Source: Marinobacter manganoxydans MnI7-9 (GTDB lineage: Bacteria; Pseudomonadota; Gammaproteobacteria; Pseudomonadales; Oleiphilaceae). From it: 39,173 bases of DNA. The position numbers were made by a program, and so were the translations under genes. The stretch lies in the NCBI RefSeq assembly GCF_000235625.1, contig NZ_AGTR01000029.1, positions 1 through 39,173 of the forward strand, given 5' to 3'. Of this stretch, positions 16,302 through 25,102 are shown piece after piece (position 1 is the first letter of the stretch; each line of letters starts with the position of its first letter). A model generated the notes under the pieces. It did no database searches, was not told the origin of the DNA, and saw only the letters and a list, made by a program, of their open reading frames with translations.

Positions 16302-17090
16302 ATGTCAGCGAGTTTCCAGAAAACAAGAAAATACGGCCTTGTTGCAGGTGTCTGGTTATTCATTGTGCCTGCCATTTCATCGGCCCATTTTCTGGAATTG
16401 ATCCCTCAACACGCTGTGGTTTCAGAACAGACTGGCCGGTCCATTAATCTCGATATTCAATTCACCCATCCGATGGCCAGTGGTCCCAGAATGGATATGG
16501 GCACGCCGGTTCGGTTTGGCGTAATGACGAGGGGAGAGAAAGAGGACCTGCTGGGTTCTCTCACCAAAGAAGAGGATGACGAAAAGCGACACTACTCCTC
16601 AGGCTACTCTATACAGCAGCCCGGTGATCATGTCTTTTTCATTGAGCCGGAACCCTACTGGGAGCCCTCAGAACAAGCCATGATCATTCATTACACGAAA
16701 GCGATCGTCAGCGCCTATGGTGGTGATGGCGCCTGGGATCAGCTCGTCGGCATGCCGGTGGAAATCGAACCTATGACCCAACCCTATGGATTATGGTCCG
16801 GAAATCTATTCAGGGGCGTGGTGCTGAAAGATGGCGAGCCTGTGCCCGGTGCAACGGTAGAAGTTGAGTGGAGAAACGATGGCTCGGTAGCCATCCCTTC
16901 TGATGAGTTTGTAACCCAGACCATTAAGGCCGACCAGCAAGGGGTATTCAGCTACGCGATGCCCCGTGATGGTTGGTGGGGGTTCGCTGCACTGCTAACG
17001 GCGGATAAGCCGATGAAAAATCCGGATGGCGAAACCGTGGATGTCGAAGAAGGTGGACTCATCTGGGTTTACGTTCAGGATATGGAGTAA
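16302..17090 (+). CDS. nikK: Periplasmic nickel-uptake protein NikK (DUF4198)
   Basis: The 262-residue protein starts with a signal peptide (hydrophobic core about residues 12-26; cleavage likely after SSA, leaving His as the first mature residue). The rest is a beta-rich DUF4198 domain with HFLELIP, IQQPGDHVFFIEPEPYW, and a carboxypeptidase-regulatory-like end (GEPVPGATVEVEW, GVFSYAMPRDGWWGF). NikK proteins accompany ECF nickel transporters and are thought to bind nickel in the periplasm. AAAGGAA precedes the ATG. The next gene starts 8 bases after the stop. Confidence 0.8.
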   Translation: MSASFQKTRKYGLVAGVWLFIVPAISSAHFLELIPQHAVVSEQTGRSINLDIQFTHPMASGPRMDMGTPVRFGVMTRGEKEDLLGSLTKEEDDEKRHYSSGYSIQQPGDHVFFIEPEPYWEPSEQAMIIHYTKAIVSAYGGDGAWDQLVGMPVEIEPMTQPYGLWSGNLFRGVVLKDGEPVPGATVEVEWRNDGSVAIPSDEFVTQTIKADQQGVFSYAMPRDGWWGFAALLTADKPMKNPDGETVDVEEGGLIWVYVQDME

Positions 17091-17098
17091 ACAGCCAC

Positions 17099-17719
17099 GT
17101 GGCTCACATACCGGAAGGCATTCTTTCTGAGCCAGTACTGATCGGTGGTGCTGTCCTGGGGGTCGCAATGCTGGGCTATTCGCTGAAGCGAATGCCGGCA
17201 GAAAGCATCCCCCAGACAGCTCTGCTTGCAGCTGCCCTGTTTGTTTCTTCTTTGGTCAGTATCCCTGTGGGGGTCAGCAGTGTTCATCTTTTGCTGAACG
17301 GCCTAATGGGCATTGTTCTGGGCATCGTGGCGGTGCCCGCCATACTGATTGCCCTCGTCCTTCAGGCGGTTTTCTTTGGCTATGGAGGGCTGGTTGTCCT
17401 GGGCGTTAATCTGGTCAACCTGGCGCTCCCAGCGGTGTTGTGTGCCATTGTCATACGTCCGCTAATTCACAACGCGTCACCCAGGAAATCATTCTGGCTC
17501 GGTCTTCTCGCAGGCGGCCTTGGTGCCTGCATGACGGGCATTCTGTTAACGAGTTCTATCATGCTCTCTGATCCAAACCTGATTCCCGCAGCCAAGATCA
17601 TCCTGCTAACTTTTGTTCCTTTGATGGCTATCGAGGGCGTAATTACGGGCTTCACGGTTGGGTTTATCAAGCGTGTCGCACCGGAATTAATTCTGCCAAA
17701 GGAGGGCCGTCATGTTTAA
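17099..17719 (+). CDS. nikM: ECF nickel transporter substrate-specific component NikM
   Basis: The 206-residue membrane protein begins M-A-HIPEGILSEP from a GTG codon and has about 6-7 hydrophobic segments. In NikM/CbiM proteins the free N-terminus, the adjacent His and a later His bind the metal. Here removal of Met before Ala would place His at position 2, and H63 (GVSSVHLLLNG) is the likely second ligand. Nickel rather than cobalt is inferred from nikR and the K and L partners. The GTG start has only a weak GGAG site, but no other start preserves the N-terminal motif. Confidence 0.9.
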   Translation: MAHIPEGILSEPVLIGGAVLGVAMLGYSLKRMPAESIPQTALLAAALFVSSLVSIPVGVSSVHLLLNGLMGIVLGIVAVPAILIALVLQAVFFGYGGLVVLGVNLVNLALPAVLCAIVIRPLIHNASPRKSFWLGLLAGGLGACMTGILLTSSIMLSDPNLIPAAKIILLTFVPLMAIEGVITGFTVGFIKRVAPELILPKEGRHV

Positions 17720-18287
17720 CAAAACTCTGCTGACAATTCTTGGTTTTCTGATCTTCCATGGGCCAGTACAGGCGCATCAACTTAAAGTGTTTGCTTACGC
17801 TGAACAGGATCGAATCACCGGAGAAGTATACTTTTCTGGAGGTCAGAAGCTGAAAAATGCACGGGTTTCTCTGGCCAGCCTCAAAGGTGATGACGAGATC
17901 GCAAACACACGCACGGATACCGACGGCAGCTTCTCTTTTCCTGTTAATGTTCGCCAGGGCTACCGCATCAGTGCCAATTCGGGGGAGGGTCATGTTGCAC
18001 ATTGGGACGTCCAGATGTCCGAAGTGATTGTGTCCGAATCAGAACCGGACAGTCTGCAACCGTCAAACCCTGCTTCTCTACCTCCGTTGTGTGAGCCTCA
18101 GTCAGGCAAGTTGAAGACACTGATTGAAAGTGCCGTTTCCGGCCAGGTTGCTCCGCTGCGTGCGGAGCTGCAGGAGGTCCAGGATGAACGGCGAATTCAG
18201 GACATACTCGGGGGTATTGGTTATATAGCAGGACTCGCCGGGCTCGGTATGCTCTGGTTTTCCAGGCGTCGGGGATCCAGGCTGTGA
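17712..18287 (+). CDS. nikL: Accessory nickel-uptake protein NikL
   Basis: The 191-residue protein has an N-terminal signal (cleavage likely after VQA, leaving HQLKVFAYAE), a carboxypeptidase-regulatory-like beta domain (about 25-105; GEVYFSGGQKLKNARVSL, TDTDGSFSFPV), a coiled-coil-like stretch (about 140-170) and one C-terminal membrane helix followed by RRRGSR. This is the layout of NikL, which partners NikM in place of NikN. It overlaps nikM by 8 bases and nikQ by 4, so translation is coupled. Confidence 0.82.
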   Translation: MFNKTLLTILGFLIFHGPVQAHQLKVFAYAEQDRITGEVYFSGGQKLKNARVSLASLKGDDEIANTRTDTDGSFSFPVNVRQGYRISANSGEGHVAHWDVQMSEVIVSESEPDSLQPSNPASLPPLCEPQSGKLKTLIESAVSGQVAPLRAELQEVQDERRIQDILGGIGYIAGLAGLGMLWFSRRRGSRL

Positions 18288-18982
18288 GTAATGCCCTGCA
18301 CGCTCAGACCGATCAAAGTGGTACTTCTGCGATCAATTATCTTGATCCCCGTACAAGACTGCTAACAGCGGTTTTGACCACAGTCACACTGATCAGTATT
18401 GATAGTCTTGTCATACTCACCGGTGCCCTTGTGTTTGCAGCTGGGATCACGGCACTTGCAGGCCTCGGTGCATTCTCGGTGGTTCACCGTTTAGTTCTGC
18501 TGGAAGGGTTCGTGATTGTCTTGCTGTTGGTTCTTCCTTTTACCACCACCGGGGAACCCTTATTCGAGCTCGGACCGATTGTACCGTCAGGGGAGGGCCT
18601 TAAGCTTGCAGCGGTTATTGCCCTCAAAATCAATACCATTACCTTGCTGAACCTTGCTTTGATTGGAACCCTGTCACCGCTGCAGGTTGGCAATGCACTC
18701 AGGCTGTTGAGAGTGCCCGGGAATCTGGTCCAGTTGTTGCTCATGTCGGTTCGTTATATCAGTGTACTGGAGAACGAATATGCTCGCATTCGTCGCGCCA
18801 TGAAAGCAAGGGCGTTCGTCGCCAGATCCAATGTCCACACCTGGCGCACTTTTGGCTGGCTGGTCGGCATGTTACTGGTAAGAAGTTTCGAGCGCTCGCG
18901 CAGAGTGAGCAACGCCATGAGGTGTCGCGGCTTCAACGGTTCCTTTACCTTTCATTCAGAGAGCCAATGGAAAAGTTTTTGA
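18284..18982 (+). CDS. nikQ: ECF transporter transmembrane component NikQ/CbiQ
   Basis: The 232-residue protein has several hydrophobic helices and the two conserved ECF T-component signatures in the C-terminal part: RRAMKARAF and the later SNAMRCRGFNG (both variants of A-R-G). These motifs contact the ATPase. The start is GTG within GTGA overlapping the nikL stop. It couples NikO ATP hydrolysis to metal uptake by NikM. Confidence 0.92.
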   Translation: MSNALHAQTDQSGTSAINYLDPRTRLLTAVLTTVTLISIDSLVILTGALVFAAGITALAGLGAFSVVHRLVLLEGFVIVLLLVLPFTTTGEPLFELGPIVPSGEGLKLAAVIALKINTITLLNLALIGTLSPLQVGNALRLLRVPGNLVQLLLMSVRYISVLENEYARIRRAMKARAFVARSNVHTWRTFGWLVGMLLVRSFERSRRVSNAMRCRGFNGSFTFHSESQWKSF

Positions 18983-19045
18983 CAGTATTACCCTCACACT
19001 AGCCACCGTTACCTCCGTATGCCTGATATTCAGGAGTTACATGAC

Positions 19046-19837
19046 ATGACCTCTTCCTTACTGGAACTCCAGGGTGTAAACATTGATCGGAATAACGAAC
19101 GGTTGATAAGTGACATAAACTTCCACCTGAACCCTGGCGAAAGGGTTACTTTACTTGGAGCGAACGGCACTGGGAAGTCCACATTTCTGGACGCTCTGGT
19201 CGGGCTCCATCCACTATCAGGGGGGGATTACACCGCATTCGGAAAAACACTCAACAATAAATCCGACTTTCATCAGATACGGTCGAAAATCGGCCTGGTG
19301 TTTCAGGATTCTGATGATCAGCTGTTCTGTCCTTCCGTAATCGAGGATGTCGCCTTCGGTCCTATCAACCTCGGGCACAGTCCCAGGCATGCCAGGGCTA
19401 TAGCCCTTGACACTCTGAACAAACTCGGCTTGGGGGAATTATCAGAAAGGATTACCTATAAACTGTCTGGCGGAGAAAAGAGGTTGGTCTCTATCGCGAC
19501 TGTGCTCGCCATGGACCCAGACATCATTCTTCTGGACGAACCAACAACCGGCCTTGATGAAAGCGCCAGGCAACGACTCATCAAGTGTCTGGCAGAACTC
19601 TCACAAGCGCTCGTCTTCACCTCACACGACCAGGATCTGATTGACCAGTTGGCTACACGGGCAGTGCTGATAAAAAATGGATCTTTCGTGAATTCCATTC
19701 TTCATCAGCACCCCCATGTTCACGTTCACTCACACAAACATGTACATTCAGATGACGACCTCACACACACTCCCCCTTCAGACCCGGAGCATTCATCTCA
19801 TTATCATCCCGGCGATGCGAACAGGCAAAAAAGCTAG
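19046..19837 (+). CDS. nikO: ECF transporter ATPase NikO with His-rich C-terminus
   Basis: The ATPase has Walker A GANGTGKST, Q-loop LVFQDSDDQLF, signature LSGGEKRLV, Walker B IILLDEPTTGLD and H-loop TSHDQ, as in CbiO/NikO. I prefer the ATG at 19046 to the one at 19019 because AGGAG lies 9 bases upstream and the family start follows. After about residue 215 comes a His-rich tail (HQHPHVHVHSHKHVHS and HSSHYHPGD) of roughly 45 residues, likely a cytoplasmic metal buffer. The stop is 7 bases from the convergent nadC stop. Confidence 0.93.
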   Translation: MTSSLLELQGVNIDRNNERLISDINFHLNPGERVTLLGANGTGKSTFLDALVGLHPLSGGDYTAFGKTLNNKSDFHQIRSKIGLVFQDSDDQLFCPSVIEDVAFGPINLGHSPRHARAIALDTLNKLGLGELSERITYKLSGGEKRLVSIATVLAMDPDIILLDEPTTGLDESARQRLIKCLAELSQALVFTSHDQDLIDQLATRAVLIKNGSFVNSILHQHPHVHVHSHKHVHSDDDLTHTPPSDPEHSSHYHPGDANRQKS

Positions 19838-19844
19838 ACGGTCA

Positions 19845-20693
19845 TCAGGTTCCGGAATAACTGAATCGCATTGAGAAGTCGACTGCTTTCAGGTCTTTGG
19901 TGAGTGCCCCCACAGAAATGAAGTCTACCCCTTTTATGGCATAATCCTTCAAGGTATCCCAGCTCACTCCTCCGGAGACCTCAATGAGCATCCGGCCCTG
20001 ATTCAGTTTTAGCGCATCATGCACCAGTTGCGGTGTGAAATTATCCAGTAACACCATGTCTGCGCCAGCAGTCAGGGCCTCTTGCAGTTCATCAAGGTTC
20101 TCGACTTCAACTTCCAGTTTCGAGTAGCTGTTGTGTTGACGCGCAACCCCTACAGCCTTGGTGATGGAGCCGCAGGCGACGATGTGGTTCTCTTTGACCA
20201 GAAACGACTCCGCAAGGGTAAGGCGGTGATTGACGCAGCCTCCGCATGCGGTCGCGTATTTCTGGGCAACCCGAAGCCCTGGCAAGGTCTTACGGGTATC
20301 AAGCAACTTCACACCCGTGCCAAAGCCTTTAAGCGCATCCGAGTACCGCCGCGATACGGTCGCGATGCCCGAAAGCATCTGGAGGAAGTTGAGTGCAGTA
20401 CGCTCCCCTTGCACCAGTGCACCAGCCGGTCCTGAGAAGCGGCAGAATACCTGGTCGGGAATCAGCGGGTCGCCGTCATCAACGTCCCACTCAATGGTAA
20501 TCCTGGGATCAATCTCCTGGAAAACCTCATCAAACCATTCTCTTCCACAGAACACAGCGTGTTCCCTGCAGATTATTTGCCCATGAGCAACATGTCCATA
20601 AGGAATCAGGCCCGCCGTGATGTCCCCGGCTCCGAGATCCTCGTCCAGAGCACGTCTCACATCTTCCCGAACAACCAATCTTGATACACGCAC
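19845..20693 (-). CDS. nadC: Quinolinate phosphoribosyltransferase (NadC)
   Basis: The 282-residue protein is a full-length NadC: DLGAGDITAGLIP at the N-terminus, ERTALNFLQMLSGIAT, LLDTRKTLPGLRVAQKYA with the phosphate-binding Arg/Lys cluster, GGCVNHRLTLAESFLVKENH, EVEVENLDEL, and ISVGALTK. It converts quinolinate and PRPP to nicotinate mononucleotide in NAD synthesis. The start is GTG at 20693. It is last in the run of minus-strand catabolic genes, 94 bases after the reductase, and may have its own promoter. A perfect palindrome AACCCGCGGGTT lies in that gap. No other NAD biosynthesis gene is near. Confidence 0.95.
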   Translation of the reverse strand: MRVSRLVVREDVRRALDEDLGAGDITAGLIPYGHVAHGQIICREHAVFCGREWFDEVFQEIDPRITIEWDVDDGDPLIPDQVFCRFSGPAGALVQGERTALNFLQMLSGIATVSRRYSDALKGFGTGVKLLDTRKTLPGLRVAQKYATACGGCVNHRLTLAESFLVKENHIVACGSITKAVGVARQHNSYSKLEVEVENLDELQEALTAGADMVLLDNFTPQLVHDALKLNQGRMLIEVSGGVSWDTLKDYAIKGVDFISVGALTKDLKAVDFSMRFSYSGT

Positions 20694-20787
20694 TTGTTTT
20701 ACTCCTTGCTAATTTAACAACACGCCTGGTTCGAGACAAAAGCCTCAGTTTATAGGAACGCCTGATTCTTGAAACCCGCGGGTTACG

Positions 20788-21807
20788 TTAATAGAACGGA
20801 TCGTAGTGTATCTGGCCAGTTGGAACATTTCCCTGCAACTGAAGCATCTTTGTGGTCGCCTGAACCATTGGCGGCGGCCCGGCAAGATAACATTCGAACC
20901 TTGAAAGCTCATTTCCAAGTTGATTCTCTACGATCTCATGAATGAATCCAGTGTCACCCGTCCAATCCGATGCATATTCAGGCATTGAAATCGCGGGCCG
21001 GTAATGAACACGCCTGTCAAAACCTGGTAGCGCTTTCAGTTCATCAAGGCCACACAGGTCCTCTGGCGTTCTGCCCCCGAAATAGAAGTGTACTTGACGG
21101 CCTTCCATATCAGGGTCCATCAACACGCCTCGCGCGATGGACAGCATAGGCGAAATGCCGGAACCACCAGCGATACACAAAATATCCCTTTCACTTTCAG
21201 CGCGCAGATAGGCGTGGCCGTATGGTCCATCGACGACAATCCTACCCCCAACCCTGAGCTCATCGAAAAGCGCACCGCTGACTTCCCCCCCGGGTTTTCT
21301 TCGAATCCAGAACTCCCATACCCCGTCCCCATTGGGAAGATTGCTCATGGAGTAAGCCCGTGGCCCCCTGCCGTCAGGAAAGGTGAGCATTGCGTATTGC
21401 CCTGGCAGAAACTTTGCGTCCGAGCTATCGGGGGCCTGGAAGCAGAACTCAACAATGTCACTTGTGACATCCCTACGGGAACTCAGGGTTGCCTCAAACC
21501 GGGCTGGCAGATTGATCGGCGCATATTCCGGGTCGGTGCGCATTTTAATCACGAGATCAGTTTTGGCTTTGCATTGACAGGCCAGCTTTCTACCCTTTTT
21601 TATATCGCGGGCACTAAGAGCTGGCGCGGTGGGCCAGGGCTCTTCAATTTCGCCTTCGATCAACTGGAATTTACAAGTACCACAACCACCGGAGTTACAC
21701 TCATAGGCCAGACCATAGCCGGCTGTAAGGCCTGCGCGAAGGATACAATCCTGCGATTCAGTTTGTTCAAACTGCTCACCAGTACCCTCAATCTTGATGG
21801 TAGGCAT
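20788..21807 (-). CDS. Oxygenase electron-transfer reductase (2Fe-2S, FAD, NAD)
   Basis: The start at 21807 (MPTIKIEG) is chosen because ACGAGGG lies just upstream; an upstream ATG at 21864 adds an unrelated stretch. The 339-residue protein has a plant-type [2Fe-2S] domain (YECNSGGCGTCKFQL, then a distal Cys in LACQC), an FAD-binding segment with RAYSMSNLP, and an NAD-binding domain with GGSGISPM and YLAGPPPM. It passes electrons from NAD(P)H to a ring-hydroxylating dioxygenase. With a separate Rieske ferredoxin gene present, the set resembles class III (naphthalene dioxygenase-like) systems. Confidence 0.92.
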   Translation of the reverse strand: MPTIKIEGTGEQFEQTESQDCILRAGLTAGYGLAYECNSGGCGTCKFQLIEGEIEEPWPTAPALSARDIKKGRKLACQCKAKTDLVIKMRTDPEYAPINLPARFEATLSSRRDVTSDIVEFCFQAPDSSDAKFLPGQYAMLTFPDGRGPRAYSMSNLPNGDGVWEFWIRRKPGGEVSGALFDELRVGGRIVVDGPYGHAYLRAESERDILCIAGGSGISPMLSIARGVLMDPDMEGRQVHFYFGGRTPEDLCGLDELKALPGFDRRVHYRPAISMPEYASDWTGDTGFIHEIVENQLGNELSRFECYLAGPPPMVQATTKMLQLQGNVPTGQIHYDPFY

Positions 21808-21873
21808 ATTTTTCCCTCGTATATTATTGATCTGATTTCTTTTCGACGACAATCTCAAGATCACAGCTCGAAC

Positions 21874-22866
21874 TTAAGACTTCATCAATCCCAGGAAGCG
21901 CAAGCAATTGTGGTCAGTCAGGGCCATCACATCCTGCTCGTTGAGCCCCAGGGACTCAAATCGTTTGCCCGGGTGTTTATCCCTGATAACAAAAGGATAA
22001 TCCGTGCCCATCATTACCTGCCGGATGCCATAGATTTTCGTCAAATAAGAGATTGCGTCTTCATCATAGACGAGAGTGTCGTACCAGAACCGACGAGCCT
22101 GCTCCATTGGTGACAATGACATTGCTTCCCGCAGAGCACCGCTGACCTCCCAGCCATTCTGAAGTCGGGGCAAGGTCATCGGAAATGCGCCACCGCCATG
22201 GCTGAAGGCAATCCGCAACTTTGGAAAACGCTCAAGGACACCATTCACCAGGAACGAGGCAATACCTATGCTGTTCTCATTTGGGAATGCAACGAGAGGC
22301 TCCATCAACGGCAACGGATACAACCGATCCTTATTGGGATGAAGTGCATGAACAAACAGACACATATCTTCTTCTTCCAAAGCCGCAAAGAATGGGTCAA
22401 AGCGACGGTCGCCCATGGCCACGCCATTGATGTTGCTTCCCACTTCCACACCCAGCAAGCCGAACTCATTTTTAAGAACTCTGACTTCCTTTGCCGCAAC
22501 ATCCGGATCCTGTAGAGGCACCATGCCCAATCCGAAGAATCGATCTGGAACCTCCGCCACCAGGCTGGCAATCGTGCCGTTAATATGGCGGCCAAATGCA
22601 AGTGCGTCCTGTGTATTGAACCAGTAGGACAACAACTCAGGCATCGGTGACAAGACCTGCCGATCAACGCCCTCTTCGTCCATTTCCCGTAATCTTGAGG
22701 TGGCACTCCAGGATGTATCGTTCACTTCTCGGAATGCTTTCCCTCTGATCATGACGGTTTTATGGTTACCGTGCCCACAATGCATGCAAGGCCATGCATT
22801 GTGGGCATCATTGCCAGGGTAAGGTGGGAAATTATCAGGCACCACATGAGTATGTGAATCAATCAT
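21874..22866 (-). CDS. ACMSD-like amidohydrolase decarboxylase
   Basis: This 330-residue TIM-barrel protein belongs to the amidohydrolase 2/ACMSD group of non-oxidative decarboxylases. Zn ligands H5 and H7 (DSHTH), H173 (LFVHAL) and D289 (MGTDYPF) and catalytic H223 (SHGGG) match Pseudomonas ACMSD at near-constant offset. The carboxylate-binding arginines also have counterparts, R46 (AFREV) and R234 (LPRLQNG). The family also includes gamma-resorcylate and 2,3-dihydroxybenzoate decarboxylases. In this operon it probably removes the carboxylate either from the extradiol cleavage product (2-hydroxy-3-carboxymuconic semialdehyde type) or from a dihydroxybenzoate. It lies between the Rieske ferredoxin and reductase genes. 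Confidence 0.85.
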   Translation of the reverse strand: MIDSHTHVVPDNFPPYPGNDAHNAWPCMHCGHGNHKTVMIRGKAFREVNDTSWSATSRLREMDEEGVDRQVLSPMPELLSYWFNTQDALAFGRHINGTIASLVAEVPDRFFGLGMVPLQDPDVAAKEVRVLKNEFGLLGVEVGSNINGVAMGDRRFDPFFAALEEEDMCLFVHALHPNKDRLYPLPLMEPLVAFPNENSIGIASFLVNGVLERFPKLRIAFSHGGGAFPMTLPRLQNGWEVSGALREAMSLSPMEQARRFWYDTLVYDEDAISYLTKIYGIRQVMMGTDYPFVIRDKHPGKRFESLGLNEQDVMALTDHNCLRFLGLMKS

Positions 22867-22886
22867 AACGCTCTCCGCCCAAGGCC

Positions 22887-23237
22887 TTACGCCGGGGCTT
22901 TACCCTCATCAAGATTTACATAGACACACCCACCCTCAACTGTGACGGGATAGGACTTAAGGGGTAGCACGCACGGAAAATCAACAGCCTCACCTGTCCG
23001 AATATCAAAGGTGCCACCGTGGAAAGGACATTCTATGATAAAATCATCGTCCACCTCGCCCTCCGCTAGGCTGGCCTCTCCATGCGTACAGGTGTTATCT
23101 GTGGCAAAAAAATTGCCCCCAACTCTGTAAACGACAACAGGAGGTTGATCGGGCGGGTCAATCCTCACCATTTCATTATCCGCTAGGTCGTCTTCCTTAC
23201 ACACATAGAAATGTTTTCTGTCGTTTGCATCATTCAT
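22887..23237 (-). CDS. Rieske [2Fe-2S] ferredoxin
   Basis: The 116-residue soluble protein has a Rieske cluster site CTHGEASLAEG ... CPFHGGTFD (C-x-H and C-x2-H) and the expected length for dioxygenase ferredoxins. It carries electrons from the reductase to the oxygenase alpha subunit. It starts 17 bases after the EamA gene and ends 20 bases before the amidohydrolase gene. Confidence 0.93.
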   Translation of the reverse strand: MNDANDRKHFYVCKEDDLADNEMVRIDPPDQPPVVVYRVGGNFFATDNTCTHGEASLAEGEVDDDFIIECPFHGGTFDIRTGEAVDFPCVLPLKSYPVTVEGGCVYVNLDEGKAPA

Positions 23238-23254
23238 GTTTACTCCTCATTGAT

Positions 23255-24151
23255 TCAAGCTATTCCGTACATGGTAACCATCATAACGCCCAAAACTGTG
23301 GCAATGGTTCCCATGACCACCTTTGTTGTAAAAATTTCATCTGCACGGAGAAAAAGGTAGGACATCAACAACACAAACAACGGTGTTGTCGATGCAAGAG
23401 GCGCTACAATCACAAGATCCGCATACTGCAGTGAAAAATAGAGAAGAACCGGGCCAAGTGAAGAAAAGATTCCCGCCAGAAGAAAGAACCCGAACTCATT
23501 CGTAGTGCAACGAATTTTCCTGAATCCACTGCTGCCCCCCGTGTAAATGCTAGCAAACAACCATGAAGACGTTGTCGTTACCGCTGCCGCGGTAACAGCA
23601 TCCGTTCCTATATCGATTCCGATCTTACGAAATACCATCGAGATCCCGTAAGACAAAGAAGCCACCATTGGCAGAAGAAGATAGGATTTCGGAACCGCCT
23701 TCAAGCTGGCTGTTTGGTTTTTTCCTCCCTGAGACCCAACAAACACACTCCCAATGATAACGAGCAACGCACCAAACAACCCGAGAAGCGTCAGCGTCTC
23801 CCCAAGAAACGCCATGGCAAGCACCAACGTAACCACCGGGTGGGTCAATGTCAGTGGTGTTGTGATGTTAGAGCCTAGCTTCGCCATCCCCAGAAACTGG
23901 AAAAGACGCCCCAAGAGAGGGGCGAATATACCCGCGATGAAAAAGTATCGCCATTGCCACCAGTCACCAAACTGCCAGCCATAACCAACGAGACTCCAGC
24001 CCCAGAGAAAGACCACATTGATGGCCAACGTAACCCATAGAGCAGTTTCGCTGGAAGCCGTCTTTACCCCAACCCTGACAAGGGTAAAGGTAAAAGCAAA
24101 CATCAATGCGGAAGTCAAAGCCAGCGTAACTGCAATCAATTCACTGCTCAT
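23255..24151 (-). CDS. EamA/DMT-family membrane transporter
   Basis: The 298-residue protein has about ten hydrophobic segments in two EamA repeats (TLTHPVVTLVLAMAFLGETLTLLGLFGALLV ending the first; APLASTTPLFVLLMSYLFLRADE in the second). It is an inner-membrane drug/metabolite-type transporter. Lying inside the catabolic run between the dehydrogenase and ferredoxin genes, it may move a pathway substrate or export a toxic intermediate; direction and ligand are unknown. Confidence 0.88.
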   Translation of the reverse strand: MSSELIAVTLALTSALMFAFTFTLVRVGVKTASSETALWVTLAINVVFLWGWSLVGYGWQFGDWWQWRYFFIAGIFAPLLGRLFQFLGMAKLGSNITTPLTLTHPVVTLVLAMAFLGETLTLLGLFGALLVIIGSVFVGSQGGKNQTASLKAVPKSYLLLPMVASLSYGISMVFRKIGIDIGTDAVTAAAVTTTSSWLFASIYTGGSSGFRKIRCTTNEFGFFLLAGIFSSLGPVLLYFSLQYADLVIVAPLASTTPLFVLLMSYLFLRADEIFTTKVVMGTIATVLGVMMVTMYGIA

Positions 24152-24239
24152 GACCTGCGTACCCGGGATGAGTCTATTCCCGGCAGTGCCTTACACACCC
24201 TCCTTGACGCGAGAATTCGCTGAGATTCAAACTCCATCT

Positions 24240-25046
24240 TCAGCTTACCTCCGAAATTCTCATGCCTCGTTTCCCGGTATCTATAATTTCACCGGTGATG
24301 TAGGAAGCGTCTGGAGAGGCCAAAAACGCAATTGCCGCGGCCTGTTCATCCACCGAAGCGGAACGCTTAAAGAGCCCCTCGCGGCTAACGTAGTCATAAA
24401 ACTGTTGATTCCAGGCTTTTTCCTGCTCTGTCAGTTCGCGATCAAGCCTCGGAGTTGGCCTTTCTTTAACCGCGGTATTACCGGGTGCAACACAGTTGAC
24501 CCTTATATTGAAGTCCGCTAACTCAATAGCAAGTGATGTTGTCAATCCAACCACACCACCTTTTGACGCCGAATAGGGAATCCGGAAAATCCCCATGGTC
24601 GCATTTGAACCAACGTTAACAATGGCACCGCCATTTTCCTGCATATGAGGAATAACAGCACGGCAACACCACATCGGCGGCCAGAAAGAGCGGTCCACTT
24701 CCGCCCGGATCTCTTCCTCCGCGTAATGCCAGAACGGCTTCTTCCAGATCGTACCGCCCACGTTATTGACCAGAACGTCTAATTGGCCAAACGCGTCAAC
24801 ACCGGTTTTCATTGCCAGTTCGGCGCCGGCCAGAGTTGACAGGTCGGCAACCGCGATCACTGCCTCAATACCTTCTGCTTTCATTTTTTGGGCAGCATCG
24901 GTGATCGGTTTTTCAGCCTTGTCAGCCAGAACCACCCTGGCACCTTCGTAACCGAGACGCCATGCAGTCGCAAGACCAATACCTTGTCCCGCGCCCGTTA
25001 TTAATGCTACCTGTCCGGAAAACCGCTTACATTGATAATTCGTCAT
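24240..25046 (-). CDS. BenD/CmtB-like cis-dihydrodiol dehydrogenase (SDR)
   Basis: The 268-residue short-chain dehydrogenase has the NAD site GAGQGIG, NNVGG, and catalytic Ser (VNVGSNAT region), Tyr-x3-Lys (YSASK). The segment TIWKKPFWHYAEEEIRAEVDRSFWP, with WCC after it, and the tail SIDEQ-like DEQAAAIAFLASPDASYITG are characteristic of benzoate-diol (BenD) and p-cumate-diol (CmtB) dehydrogenases. It would rearomatise the carboxylated cis-dihydrodiol made by the dioxygenase. It follows the extradiol dioxygenase gene by 56 bases. Confidence 0.9.
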   Translation of the reverse strand: MTNYQCKRFSGQVALITGAGQGIGLATAWRLGYEGARVVLADKAEKPITDAAQKMKAEGIEAVIAVADLSTLAGAELAMKTGVDAFGQLDVLVNNVGGTIWKKPFWHYAEEEIRAEVDRSFWPPMWCCRAVIPHMQENGGAIVNVGSNATMGIFRIPYSASKGGVVGLTTSLAIELADFNIRVNCVAPGNTAVKERPTPRLDRELTEQEKAWNQQFYDYVSREGLFKRSASVDEQAAAIAFLASPDASYITGEIIDTGKRGMRISEVS

Positions 25047-25102
25047 TCAAATCTCCAAAAACATGATTCGATAAAAGTCGGCCTTTATCGTATGGTCGGC
25101 TC

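Noticed and set aside
20772-20788. Palindrome AACCCGCGGGTT after the reductase gene as a terminator
   Set aside because: Short stem without loop or U-tract; not enough to call a terminator.
21088-22113. A 341-codon plus-strand open frame
   Set aside because: It is antisense to the reductase and the amidohydrolase, both strongly supported by motifs.
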